A stretch of 64,000 bases of DNA from Owenweeksia sp048267305 (GTDB lineage: Bacteria; Bacteroidota; Bacteroidia; Flavobacteriales; Schleiferiaceae), in assembly GCA_048267305.1 (NCBI GenBank), contig JBLWXT010000005.1:62001-126000 (forward strand), written 5' to 3'. Positions 34,301 to 42,423 of the stretch are shown in pieces; the first letter of the stretch is position 1; every line of letters starts with the position of its first letter. The translations under genes and the position numbers were made by a program. The notes beneath the pieces were generated by a model. It saw nothing but the letters and a program-made list of their open reading frames with translations. It was not told the origin of the DNA and made no database searches.

Positions 34301-36366
34301 CCTGATTTTTCGGCTTGTGGCTTTAAAATCGCAGCGAGCTGATAGTGTTTATGGCCCAGCTCCTCGGGACGGTTTAATTTATAGGCCGTTTGCTGAATTC
34401 TGTCATGAGTGAAAATGAAGGAGCCGGAACCGAAGGGTTCAATGAAATGTTCAATTTCAAAAAGCTCCAGCGTCTCCAAAATTGTTTTATCGCTGTAGCC
34501 AGATATCTTATGCAACAGGCCGGGAGAAAAGGGATTTCCGATAAGCCCTGCAAATCCTAAAATTGACTTTTGATCGGGCTCAAGATTATTGACCTTTTCA
34601 GTAATATAATCAATGGCATTGTCTGAAATCCGGATGTTGGAGGCTTGCTTTTTGTCCCAGGCCCAGGATTTGAGCCTTGAGTTGTATTGAAGTATTCCCT
34701 GTTTCTGGAGGTTGTTTAAAAAGCTCCATACAAAAAATGGATTCCCAAGAGTTTTGGCGTGTATTAATTCACTTAACTCAACGCTATCCTGCACTTTAAT
34801 GGAATCGTTTACAAAACTTCTTACGTCATTTACGGATAAATTATTAAGTTCTATATCAACTGTATCAGGGCGTTCGGTAAGGATGTCATTTTTGTATTGA
34901 CCAGACCATTTGCCTTCATTGTCATCATTGGTACTGTAAGTTCCGATAAACAAAAAGTGGTCGGCATATCGATTTCCCACCAGAGATACCAAGGTTTTTA
35001 TAGAGGCTTGATCTGCCCATTGAAGATCGTCAAAAATTAATATTAAGGGCCGTGTAGGAGAGGCCACTTTCTCAATAATCTGCTGAAACAAAAAGTTTAT
35101 CCGGCTTTCTGTTTGAATACTGGTTAGATTGGGGCTTGTGGGGCCATCTTCAATAATCCACTCAAAATCAGGTACAAGTTCTGTTAATACACTTCCAATT
35201 TCGCCAACGGCTTTGTTTAAAATTTTCTTCCACTGCAGTAGTTCCTCATCAGGCCTGGAAAGGATAAAGGTTGAAAATTCGCGAAGGGCACTAACCATAG
35301 CCTGGTGTGGTATGTTTTGTCCCATGCGTTCAAACTTTCCGGTAAGCACTAAAGCACCTTTACGTTCGGCATCCTTTTTAAATTGATTAATCAATGTACT
35401 TTTTCCCAGGCCAGCCTTGCCTGATATGAGGCATATCTCACTGAGGTTTTTGCTGCCCACGCTTTCAAACATTTGAGTAAGCAGGGCAAGCTCCTTTTGT
35501 CTTCCGTATAATTTTTCCGAGGGGTAGAATTTCTCAACGCTGTCTTCCTTTGCCAGTGTCATTCGCCCATTCCATGATGGATTCTGGCTTTTTTCAAAAA
35601 TTTCCTCCAGGTCAAACTCCAATCCATGAGTGGTTTGATAACGATCCTTGGGGTCTTTGGCCAAAAGTTTTTCCACCAGCATTTCTGTAGCTGCATTTAC
35701 CTGTGCACCTGCCTTGCTAAGTGGCATTTGATTTTTTACCAGAATTTCATGAATCAGCTCGGCTCTGTCGTCATTGTCAAATGGTTTTTTACCGCAAAGC
35801 ATCTCGTAGATAATAACCCCCAGCGAATACATATCGGTTCGCATGTCGAGGTTTTGATTTAGCCGGCCGGTAATTTCCGGAGCCATGTAGGGCAGTTCAT
35901 CACCCCATTTATCGAGCTGAAAAGATCTGGTGGTGCTATCTCTGGAAGCAATGCTAAAATCTATTAGGTAGGTTTCGCCCTTGCGGGAGTTGTAAATAAT
36001 ATTATACGGATTTAACCGCAGGTGAAATACCCCTGATTGATGCAGTTGCTTAAGGGTTTGAACAATACTCAGTGAAATCTGATAAACCGTGCCTGATGCC
36101 ATTGGCCCCTTTGCAAGAACTTCAGAGAGTGGAGTACCATCCAAAAAGCCATAGGCGAAAGCTTCCTTGTTTTGATATACTCCTCGTTTTACAGGTTTTC
36201 TGATACCTGCTATAGACAGGCTGCTGGTTATGTTGAATTCGTTTTCAAGTTCGGTAATATCATTGGTGGCATGGCCGCAAACCTTCCAAATCAGGTCAGT
36301 TTTATTGTCGTGATTAGTTTCCTTGAAAATTAGCGATCTCTCACTCTGACTAAGTAATTCGCTCAT
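31309..36366 (-). CDS. Giant pseudokinase - AAA ATPase - TPR - GAF - adenylate cyclase
   Basis: 1685 residues, cytoplasmic. Kinase-like domain at about 1-260: the HRD motif reads H115-L-R and the DFG motif reads D136-F-S, with no Gly-rich loop, so the catalytic Asp is lost and it is probably inactive. An AAA_16-type ATPase at about 285-560 has Walker A GKAGLGKS (316-323) and Walker B LILIFDD (D446, D447). A helical TPR-like region spans about 640-1260, a GAF domain about 1290-1450, then a coiled linker and a class III cyclase domain at about 1500-1685 with metal ligands D1509 and D1553, purine-specifying K1549 and D1622, and N1629/R1633 for catalysis. These identities predict ATP, not GTP, as substrate. 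It resembles the trifunctional kinase/ATPase/histidine kinase proteins, but with a cyclase output. Divergent from the peptide cassette. Confidence 0.9.
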   Translation of the reverse strand: MSELLSQSERSLIFKETNHDNKTDLIWKVCGHATNDITELENEFNITSSLSIAGIRKPVKRGVYQNKEAFAYGFLDGTPLSEVLAKGPMASGTVYQISLSIVQTLKQLHQSGVFHLRLNPYNIIYNSRKGETYLIDFSIASRDSTTRSFQLDKWGDELPYMAPEITGRLNQNLDMRTDMYSLGVIIYEMLCGKKPFDNDDRAELIHEILVKNQMPLSKAGAQVNAATEMLVEKLLAKDPKDRYQTTHGLEFDLEEIFEKSQNPSWNGRMTLAKEDSVEKFYPSEKLYGRQKELALLTQMFESVGSKNLSEICLISGKAGLGKSTLINQFKKDAERKGALVLTGKFERMGQNIPHQAMVSALREFSTFILSRPDEELLQWKKILNKAVGEIGSVLTELVPDFEWIIEDGPTSPNLTSIQTESRINFLFQQIIEKVASPTRPLILIFDDLQWADQASIKTLVSLVGNRYADHFLFIGTYSTNDDNEGKWSGQYKNDILTERPDTVDIELNNLSVNDVRSFVNDSIKVQDSVELSELIHAKTLGNPFFVWSFLNNLQKQGILQYNSRLKSWAWDKKQASNIRISDNAIDYITEKVNNLEPDQKSILGFAGLIGNPFSPGLLHKISGYSDKTILETLELFEIEHFIEPFGSGSFIFTHDRIQQTAYKLNRPEELGHKHYQLAAILKPQAEKSGEMLDLFELARHFNLGKDYHIIEDRQYVIDLNLKVGLEAKKNASFQLAHDFFKEAINNVNESDWNNHYKSTLRLHHEAAEAGMMLGEREDAERWIEITLSKAKSINDRLRAHEIMLNHLSETHQFSETIDYLLIALDEIGYGIKRNPSKLTILKEFAQVKWQLRNKKIEDIPNLPMMEDERAKAFVKLTVMATISIYGYATDILPIIFFRQVKLSLKYGNSIYSPNSYASYGFALIAFMGDLEKGYRFGKMGMELAEKLDAKVVKTKVKVIFYAFLSYWKDSLIESLPQLKQAYIIGRQTGDLFYAAFALSFQSAIKLQTGEPLDELASTMEEDGITLLNMGQEMVHFTFENQRLFSKSLAGESENPTVLKDAEYERITIEKMATLNDSATAFEFYYYKMALAFIFNDYRQAETHYLQAISYADETTPWQITYPNFVLISSLSALMQLNAKSSQLSKSKIEKLIARNIKLLSSITQGAPHNYANKLSLVKAMESVYRGKDEAASKLFMESIAHAQSSGFVHEEALAREHFAYFLINTGKEEFGHLMLKKAFSSYQDWGAISKCIQLKERFPDILKNVLTGRDKGIAAYQNTYDLNTIIHSNQVLSSENTLEGLLGTMTRMMINNASIGKVVIILKNEEEQISTIAYSNNKDTKVITEGFSDVHDLYPKAVVNVVSRTKSPLVNANLSADRKYNFDRYIQNTHPVSVCCLPIMAKEDILGAIYFENNLAENAFDAGRVEFFSTITAQLAISIDNVMLYTNMEHKVNERTTALVEKNNELAVEKKKSDDLLLNILPAETADELKNFGKTTARSYDAVTVLFVDIRNFSQIAESLSPEVLVSELDLCFKAFDSITVKYGLEKIKTIGDAYMAAGGIPESNDQTASNVINAAIAMRDFTLEMREQRKALGDTFFEIRAGIHTGPIVAGVVGTKKFQFDIWGNTVNLAARMEQNSEPGKVNVSQTTYDLVKGKFSAIHRGKIGAKNMGEVDMYFVEHNGVYN

Positions 36367-36467
36367 TCGCTATCGCTTTGCTTAGGTTGTTGTTTGATAA
36401 ATTTGCTGATGAAATAGCTGTTCTATGGGCCAATTTACAATTTATCTACACTCAGTATTACTAGTAG

Positions 36468-36500
36468 GTTGATTGTCAGTATTTATTTTTGATACATTTA
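36468..36500 (+). promoter_or_regulatory. Possible promoter of the peptide cassette
   Basis: GTTG at 36468-36471 (one mismatch to TTTG), 21 bases, then TACATTTA at 36493-36500 (last base differs from TAnnTTTG). It would give a leader of about 23 bases to the ATG at 36530. Suggestive only. Confidence 0.35.
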
Positions 36501-36529
36501 CGACAATAATCAAAACATACACAACAATT

Positions 36530-36802
36530 ATGACCAACTCAGACCTTACCATAGGTGATGTTCTCCCCTCAGAAGAAAAAGACAAATATTCTGAAAATGT
36601 GCTAAATGTTACACTTAAGGAAGCTATGGATATAGTGGTATATGATATGCCGCCCACTTCAAACTTAACTAATGAAGAGGTAAAGGAAATCCATGAAATT
36701 TACCAATGTTACCTTGAAACCGGAGGTGAAGATTCGGGTTCCGACTCCGCTTATTGGAATAAATCGCCCGAAGGTAACCAGGCCTATTGGGATAAAAACT
36801 AG
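36530..36802 (+). CDS. 90-residue peptide with duplicated AYW(N/D)K tail, possible RiPP-type precursor
   Basis: Starts at ATG 36530; an upstream ATG at 36473 would add 19 residues overlapping the possible promoter. There is no signal peptide or membrane segment. The first 65 residues are acidic and helical, with LTNEEVKEIHEIYQCYLETGG resembling a leader that ends in a Gly-Gly. The last 24 residues contain SAYWNKSPEGN followed by QAYWDKN, two near-copies of a Ser/Gln-Ala-Tyr-Trp-Asn/Asp-Lys unit with Gly/Ser-rich spacing. A structured leader plus a repeated aromatic tail is how ribosomally made modified peptides are laid out. It is 39 bases ahead of the next gene of what looks like a three-gene operon. 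Function is inference; it may simply be a small regulatory or metal-binding protein. No homologue recognised. Confidence 0.6.
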   Translation: MTNSDLTIGDVLPSEEKDKYSENVLNVTLKEAMDIVVYDMPPTSNLTNEEVKEIHEIYQCYLETGGEDSGSDSAYWNKSPEGNQAYWDKN

Positions 36803-36841
36803 TACAGGCACATTCCCTAAGGTGTATCTACCTTGCTATTT

Positions 36842-37885
36842 ATGCCGAAACACCTATTGGATATCAAAAAATCAGATGCTACGTTGGGAGATTTGCTCGA
36901 GAGGCAAAAATCAGAAATGAGTAATTTATTTGCTGATGGTTGCGTGTGGGATAGCATCATCACATTCAATGAAGTATTTCCGGCAAACCTCAGTTCATTC
37001 TGGGGGTTTGAGATACCATTATCCGATACCCGTGAAGTGGATTTTCTGCTCTGTGTACATAAGCCTGAGAAGTTGCAAAACTGGATTAGGAGCCTTGAGC
37101 CTTCATTCAATGAAAATCCATTTTTTAAAGGTCTTAATGCTTTTAGCAGTAATTGGACAAGGCAACTTAAACCTCACATCAGCAACATTTGGTTTGAATA
37201 TGATTGTGATGAAATGGTGCAATCCAACTATGTACCCAACTTTTTTGTGGGCCCCGGCAGGGGTTTTCATCCACTTCACATGATTTCTCTGGTTCAGCCA
37301 CTATTCAGACAGTTGGGCGGTAGTACAAGTGCGGTCACCTACAAGTGTCTATTGAATGTGTTAGGAAAGTTGCCGGAGGGAAGCTGGTTATCTCAAATTG
37401 GTCAAATGCTGGCCAGGGGAGATAAGCACCTTCGTGTATTTATTCAGGATTTACCAAAAGGAAGTATTCCGGGCTTACTTAAAAGTATTGAGTATAAGGG
37501 TAAAATGAACACCGGATTATTGAGCTGGCTACAGCTGGCCAGTGAGCATTGCCGTAAGGTAGAACTGGATTTGGATATTGCCGCCACGGTAGGGAAGAAA
37601 ATTGGAATTGAACTCTATTTTGATGATATGGAATCGGCACTAAACTTTCTCAGAATATTAGAGGAAAAGAAACTTTGCACTAAAGAGAAGTGCGATAGAC
37701 TGTATGATCATCTTATTGATCTCAAGGTAGATAAAACGGCTTTGAGGCATCGCTTTTTTTCACACTTTAAAATAGGCTTTGATGGGGAAGCTCTCTTTAA
37801 GGCCAAAGCTTATATCGGCTTTATTACCAAAGACCAAATGCCTTTTGCTTTTGGCACCAAACCAATAGAAACCAATTTATCATGA
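36842..37885 (+). CDS. Conserved-looking protein of unknown function (347 residues), cassette gene 2
   Basis: Start ATG 36842; a TTG three codons upstream is possible but less likely. No signal peptide, transmembrane helix or recognised catalytic motif. Alternating beta/alpha composition; recognisable blocks are VGPGRGFHPLHM, LELDLDIA-like VELDLDIAATVGKKIGIELYF, EEKKLCTKEKCDRLYDHL and, near the end, HFKIGFDGEALFKAKAYIGF. The last two look like conserved family signatures (Gly-Ile-Glu strand, then Cys-Thr-x-Glu-Lys and Lys-Ala-Lys-Ala-Tyr) and I cannot name the family. A peptide-modifying enzyme would suit the setting, but nothing in the sequence proves it. Its stop overlaps the cytochrome start codon (ATGA), so the two are translationally coupled. 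Confidence 0.7.
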   Translation: MPKHLLDIKKSDATLGDLLERQKSEMSNLFADGCVWDSIITFNEVFPANLSSFWGFEIPLSDTREVDFLLCVHKPEKLQNWIRSLEPSFNENPFFKGLNAFSSNWTRQLKPHISNIWFEYDCDEMVQSNYVPNFFVGPGRGFHPLHMISLVQPLFRQLGGSTSAVTYKCLLNVLGKLPEGSWLSQIGQMLARGDKHLRVFIQDLPKGSIPGLLKSIEYKGKMNTGLLSWLQLASEHCRKVELDLDIAATVGKKIGIELYFDDMESALNFLRILEEKKLCTKEKCDRLYDHLIDLKVDKTALRHRFFSHFKIGFDGEALFKAKAYIGFITKDQMPFAFGTKPIETNLS

Positions 37886-39360
37886 AAAAAATACTAATAA
37901 TAACAGTGGCTTCCATTCTATTTTGCCTGCTTTACATAAGAGGTGTAGGTATTGGAAGTAGATATGTGGAGGATCCGTTTATTATCCCGGCTATATCAAA
38001 TATATGCGGGGAAGAGAGTAAGGCCTGGAGAATACCTTATAGCGTTAATTTACCCAAGGTGGAGCTGATACCGGGAGCTGATATTCCCGATAAGCAAAAG
38101 CGTGATGACACTCTAATAGTGTTTTTACAGCGTAAGGCCGATGATCTGTCTTGGAGGAGTTTTATTGCACTTAACTGGCCGGCAGATAAAAAGGGGTTTG
38201 CAGATTCAGCAAAGTGTTTTGCTACCTCCAGCAATGAGCAAAGTGTTTGGGAATACTGGATGCCCTCTACTGAAATATTTGTGGAGCCGGGTGAAAAGGC
38301 CAGAGAGTGGAAGAGAGGATCACTATTTTGGAATAGCCGACCAAAAAATGGAGGTAGAGAATCAGAGATGCGCATTTTAGGTAAGAGTAGTCAAATGACT
38401 ATCGTTGGGCCAGAGGATTTTCCTGTGATTGATAAGAACAGGAGATATACGTTTTACGAAGTTTTTTACAACCAAATTGCCTACGACTATTTAGTCCAAA
38501 ACGGCCTTAATACTATAGAGGGACAGGCTAAGTACACCAGGGAGTGGCCCAATTACAACTCAGGTCTTACTTATATTCAGGATGGGGATACTGTAAATAT
38601 TCAGGAAAGATTTAAGAGAGCCTACTTTCCTGTGGGCAGCATTAAGGATAGTATGCCTCCACCAAATAATGGAACACAGTACATCTTTAAAACAGGAGAG
38701 GGGGCAATTATCGTAAAATCAGCATGGATGGTATTGGATAAAACGGATGACCCTTCCAGGTTTCATACGAGAGAGGTAAAGCTACCAACAGGAGAGAAGT
38801 ATACACTGGGCCTGGTGGCTATGCATATTGCCCATAAGGTAGTGGAAGCCACGCAATGGACCTGGGCCTCATTTGAGCATTTGGATAATTCACCCAAATT
38901 GGGAGCGGATGGCTACGCAGTATTGCATCCCGGTAAGGATTACACCTATTTTGATGAAGAGAACAATGTGCCGGCTGATTACAACAGACCTCCTGAGAAG
39001 GTTTTTCAGCCTAAGCGCTCAGAAAGAAAATCATCTCAAGTGGTAACTCTTACTGAGATAATTAAGGAAACCCAAAAGATGAATGAGATATATCATACAA
39101 TGATAAAAGATGCCAATCCAAATTCGGTGTGGCTAAACTATCAGCTGGTAGGTACGCAATGGCCTTTTGACCCTACCTTATTTACGAGTGGAGGAGAGTA
39201 TCAGCCACCTAAACTGGCCAATAGCCTAATGGAAACCTATAAGCAGAGTAAGTCAAACTGTATGGGGTGCCACAAACACGCCAAGTTTGGAACCATAGAA
39301 GGAAGAGAGGGTTTGCAATACAATGCAGATTTCATCTTTGGATTGTCAAGTGCAAAATAG
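37882..39360 (+). CDS. Membrane-anchored mono-heme c-type cytochrome family protein, cassette gene 3
   Basis: 492 residues; an uncleaved or cleavable N-terminal signal (MKKILIITVASILFCLLY). A single heme-binding CMGCH occurs close to the C-terminus at about residue 456. The large N-terminal part contains SWRSFIALNWP, SVWEYWMPS and HIAHKVVEATQWTWASFEHLDN, motifs rich in Trp that recur in a family of bacterial proteins annotated only as cytochrome family. Heme is expected to be attached outside the cytoplasm by the Ccm system encoded at 50845-55286. It is the third gene of the cassette, overlapping gene 2 by 4 bases, and could supply or accept electrons in an oxidation of the peptide or of another substrate. 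Convergent with nhaC with a 2-base gap. Confidence 0.78.
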   Translation: MKKILIITVASILFCLLYIRGVGIGSRYVEDPFIIPAISNICGEESKAWRIPYSVNLPKVELIPGADIPDKQKRDDTLIVFLQRKADDLSWRSFIALNWPADKKGFADSAKCFATSSNEQSVWEYWMPSTEIFVEPGEKAREWKRGSLFWNSRPKNGGRESEMRILGKSSQMTIVGPEDFPVIDKNRRYTFYEVFYNQIAYDYLVQNGLNTIEGQAKYTREWPNYNSGLTYIQDGDTVNIQERFKRAYFPVGSIKDSMPPPNNGTQYIFKTGEGAIIVKSAWMVLDKTDDPSRFHTREVKLPTGEKYTLGLVAMHIAHKVVEATQWTWASFEHLDNSPKLGADGYAVLHPGKDYTYFDEENNVPADYNRPPEKVFQPKRSERKSSQVVTLTEIIKETQKMNEIYHTMIKDANPNSVWLNYQLVGTQWPFDPTLFTSGGEYQPPKLANSLMETYKQSKSNCMGCHKHAKFGTIEGREGLQYNADFIFGLSSAK

Positions 39361-39362
39361 CA

Positions 39363-40820
39363 TTACACGGGCTGAATCTCTGGTGTTTTAGAAATCAACC
39401 TTTTGATTTTTATATTGAAAATGGCGAATATCAGTGTCATGATTGGGCTGATGTAATTGAAAAAGGCGTAGGGCAGGTAGGCCATCGTATCTACACCTAA
39501 TACCCCACTTTGGTAAGCTCCGCAGGTGTTCCATGGAATAAGTACAGAGGTTACGGTTCCGCTATCTTCAAGAGTACGGCTCAGATTTTCGGGAGCCAAA
39601 CCCTGTTTGCGGTATGCATCAGCATACATGCGCCCGGGCACTACTATGGCGAGGTATTGGTCGGCTGCAGTGAAATTTACAAAAATGCAAGTACCAGCAG
39701 TAGTGGCAATCAATGAAGCCGTTCCTGTGGCAAGCTTGAGCAAAGCAGCACTAATAGTGGCTAAAAAGCCGCATGCTTCCATGGCGCCCCCAAAAGTCAT
39801 GGCCGTAATTATTAACCAGATGGTTCCCATCATACCACTCATTCCGCCAGATCCCAGCAACTCTGAAAGGATGGGATGTTTTGCATCATACCCCATATCC
39901 ACAGTAAAGGAATTCATTAGAACGCGGTAGGTACTTTGCCAGTCTAAGGTTTCCGTTTCGGAAAAGCTAAGGAGTAAATCCTGTTGAAATATATAGGCAA
40001 AAAGGCCTCCCGCAAGTGTGCCGATTAATATGGCAGGTATTGCAGGCATTTTGGCTACAATAAGACCGATAACCAGAGCTGGCACCACAAATAGCCATGG
40101 AGTAATGTTAAACATGGCATCCAACTCCGCTAGTATGGGCTGAACGTTTGATACTTCTCCTGAAGCATCCAGGTTTAAACCAATAAGCAAAAATAAAAGA
40201 AGAGCGATGGTAAAAGAGGGAACAGTAGTGAGCATCATGTACTTTATATGCGTAAACAAATCGGTGCCGGCCATCGCAGGAGCAAGGTTTGTGGTATCAG
40301 ACAGTGGAGAAATTTTATCCCCAAAATAGGCTCCTGAAATAACAGCCCCTGCCACAACAGCTTCTGAAACTCCAAGGGCTTTACCTATGCCTACCAGTGC
40401 TATTCCTACTGTGGCTGTAGTTCCCCAGCTACTGCCCGTTGATACCGAAACCACAGCGCAAATAATGGCCGTGGCCGGCAAAAAGATTTCAGGATTAAGT
40501 AACTGAAGCCCGTAATAAATCATGGCAGGTACTACACCACTTATCATCCATGAGCCTGATAATGCCCCAATCGTCAAAAGTATGAGAATGGCTCCGGTGG
40601 TGCCGCCAACCGACTTTTCAATACCTCCCAAAATTTCCTTAAACCTAAAACCTTGCGTTACACCAACTATGGCTGCCACAGCGGCTGCCAGCAGTAAAAT
40701 AAATTGATTGGAGCCCGACAAGGCATCATCACCAAAAACACCAATTACATTAATGCCAAGGGCAACTAAAAGAAAAACAACTGGAATGAGGGCGACAGTT
40801 AGGCTTGGGCGTTTCGTCAT
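39363..40820 (-). CDS. nhaC: NhaC-family Na+/H+ antiporter
   Basis: 485 residues with about 11 or 12 membrane helices. Family blocks include the reentrant-type segment TGSSWGTTATVGIALVGIG, the cation-site region GAYFGDKISPLSDTTNLAPAMAG, and AGTCIFVNFTAADQYLAIVVPGRMYADAY with the LSRTLEDSGTVTSVLIPWNTCGAY stretch. These are characteristic of NhaC antiporters. Swaps Na+ for H+ and helps pH and salt tolerance; some relatives exchange malate and lactate (MleN). It sits alone, 103 bases from maf. Confidence 0.93.
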   Translation of the reverse strand: MTKRPSLTVALIPVVFLLVALGINVIGVFGDDALSGSNQFILLLAAAVAAIVGVTQGFRFKEILGGIEKSVGGTTGAILILLTIGALSGSWMISGVVPAMIYYGLQLLNPEIFLPATAIICAVVSVSTGSSWGTTATVGIALVGIGKALGVSEAVVAGAVISGAYFGDKISPLSDTTNLAPAMAGTDLFTHIKYMMLTTVPSFTIALLLFLLIGLNLDASGEVSNVQPILAELDAMFNITPWLFVVPALVIGLIVAKMPAIPAILIGTLAGGLFAYIFQQDLLLSFSETETLDWQSTYRVLMNSFTVDMGYDAKHPILSELLGSGGMSGMMGTIWLIITAMTFGGAMEACGFLATISAALLKLATGTASLIATTAGTCIFVNFTAADQYLAIVVPGRMYADAYRKQGLAPENLSRTLEDSGTVTSVLIPWNTCGAYQSGVLGVDTMAYLPYAFFNYISPIMTLIFAIFNIKIKRLISKTPEIQPV

Positions 40821-40923
40821 ATTGGGCTAAAATGTAGCGCAGTTTACGAAGAAATGAGGAAAGTTCGAAAAAGCTTATTGCTTGTAGCCCACAGACCATA
40901 GCTCAGCGCATAGTTGATTATTA

Positions 40924-41502
40924 TCAGAATGCTTTGAGCTTCTTTGCCACTAAATGTGTTGGCAGGCCCATCACTGTAAAGAAAGAGCCTTCAATTTTTT
41001 CAATGGCCCACATGCCAATCCACTCTTGTATACCGTAAGCCCCGGCTTTATCAAAGGGCTTAAAGTTTTGTATGTAATAATTGATTTCCTCTTCTGTGAG
41101 CTCGCCAAAGAAAACCTTAGTGGTATCACTAAATACTACTTCCTTATCCTGTGAAAACAGGCAAACCCCGGTAATTACCTCATGTGTGCGGCCCGATATT
41201 TTGTGCAGCATGGCTGATGCTTCCTCTTCATTTTTGGCTTTCGCCAGGTGTTTTCCGTCACACCACACCACAGTATCGGAGGTAAGAAGAATTTCGTTAG
41301 CGGCAAGCTCTCCTCTAAAAGCCTCTGCTTTTTTGGCCGCCAGATGTTCGGCTATTTCCACACCCTTGAGATGAGGTGAGTGAGACTCATCCACCTCCTT
41401 TGTGCGCACTTCAAAGGTGAAACCTAAATCGCTTAACAGTTGCTGCCTGCGTGGCGATTTGCTCGCTAGCACCAGCTTTTTTCCTTCAGGTAAAAACTGC
41501 AT
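40924..41502 (-). CDS. maf: Maf-family nucleotide pyrophosphatase
   Basis: 192 residues. N-terminal LASKSPRRQQLLSDLGF is the Maf signature; TSDTVVWCDGKHLAKA and the closing GAYGIQEWIGMWAIEKIEGSFFTVMGLP complete the family. It hydrolyses non-canonical or modified nucleoside triphosphates (house-cleaning) and is sometimes linked to septum arrest. Its ATG overlaps the stop of the preceding UbiA-type gene (TAATG). Confidence 0.95.
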   Translation of the reverse strand: MQFLPEGKKLVLASKSPRRQQLLSDLGFTFEVRTKEVDESHSPHLKGVEIAEHLAAKKAEAFRGELAANEILLTSDTVVWCDGKHLAKAKNEEEASAMLHKISGRTHEVITGVCLFSQDKEVVFSDTTKVFFGELTEEEINYYIQNFKPFDKAGAYGIQEWIGMWAIEKIEGSFFTVMGLPTHLVAKKLKAF

Positions 41503-42422
41503 TAAATAGTTATGTTTAAAGAAAGGGTAAACACCACCATACTTAAAATTCCTGTGAGCATAATAAGTTTCATCAATGTACTGGCCTGCTTAAAATCCTG
41601 CTTGCTTTTAGCCATTGCAACTTTAAAGATGAGGTAGGCGATAGGTAAGTTGATAAAAAGTAAAAGGTAGATGGACGAGTACAGATCACTGTAAAAGAGA
41701 TAGCTGTTATAGTAGCCTGTAAAAACCAGTAAAACCAGGGATAGTATCACAATTACATAACGTATATAATCACGGCCCATGAGCACTGCCAGCGTTTTAA
41801 AGCCTTGGGAGGCATCACCTTCCATATCTTCTGCATCCTTTATGATTTCCCTGATAAAATTGGTGTAAAAAGCAAATACGGTATAAGCGATAATCACATA
41901 GAAGATAGGCTTTATGAGCTCTGCATTTTCGGCATTGGCAGCGGGTAAGATATCATACACGGCAACAAGAAAAACCGGTAGTGCCGTAAGCAGGGAAACT
42001 AGGAGGTTTCCTAAAACGGCTCGCTTTTTAAGATCAATGGAGTAGAGGTAGAGAAGGGCGGCAGCCACTACGGGCAACATCCAGAGGCCGGGCATTTCTA
42101 TATGTTGTGCCAAAAGATAGCCCGTGATGAATGCTGTAATATTGAAGGTTGCATAAATTCCCCAGGCCACATTTTCGGAAACAGATACTCCCACAAGTAC
42201 CCGCTGAGGTTTGTTATTGCGGTCATTGGGCATGTCAAAAATATCATTTATAACATATCCGGCTGCCGCCAGGGAGATGCTGCAAATTACACCTACGGCA
42301 AACCACATGTTATCAAGAAAGTGAGGAACAGCAAGACTCTCAATTATAAAGAATCTGATGAGGTACTGCACCAGGGCTATGATAAAGAGGTTAGGCCAGC
42401 GTATTAGTTTTAAGTATTTCAT
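41502..42422 (-). CDS. UbiA-family prenyltransferase, geranylgeranylglycerol-phosphate type
   Basis: 306 residues, eight or nine membrane helices. Both acid motifs are present: NDIFDMPNDRNNKPQR and KDAEDMEGDASQGFKTLAV, which bind Mg-prenyl diphosphate. The first motif and the chromosomal context match the UbiA group annotated as geranylgeranylglycerol-phosphate geranylgeranyltransferase in Bacteroidota; a role in menaquinone (MenA) is less likely because the flanking genes differ. Exact lipid acceptor not proven. It is coupled to maf downstream and separated from the HAD gene by one base. Confidence 0.85.
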   Translation of the reverse strand: MKYLKLIRWPNLFIIALVQYLIRFFIIESLAVPHFLDNMWFAVGVICSISLAAAGYVINDIFDMPNDRNNKPQRVLVGVSVSENVAWGIYATFNITAFITGYLLAQHIEMPGLWMLPVVAAALLYLYSIDLKKRAVLGNLLVSLLTALPVFLVAVYDILPAANAENAELIKPIFYVIIAYTVFAFYTNFIREIIKDAEDMEGDASQGFKTLAVLMGRDYIRYVIVILSLVLLVFTGYYNSYLFYSDLYSSIYLLLFINLPIAYLIFKVAMAKSKQDFKQASTLMKLIMLTGILSMVVFTLSLNITI

Positions 42423-42423
42423 T

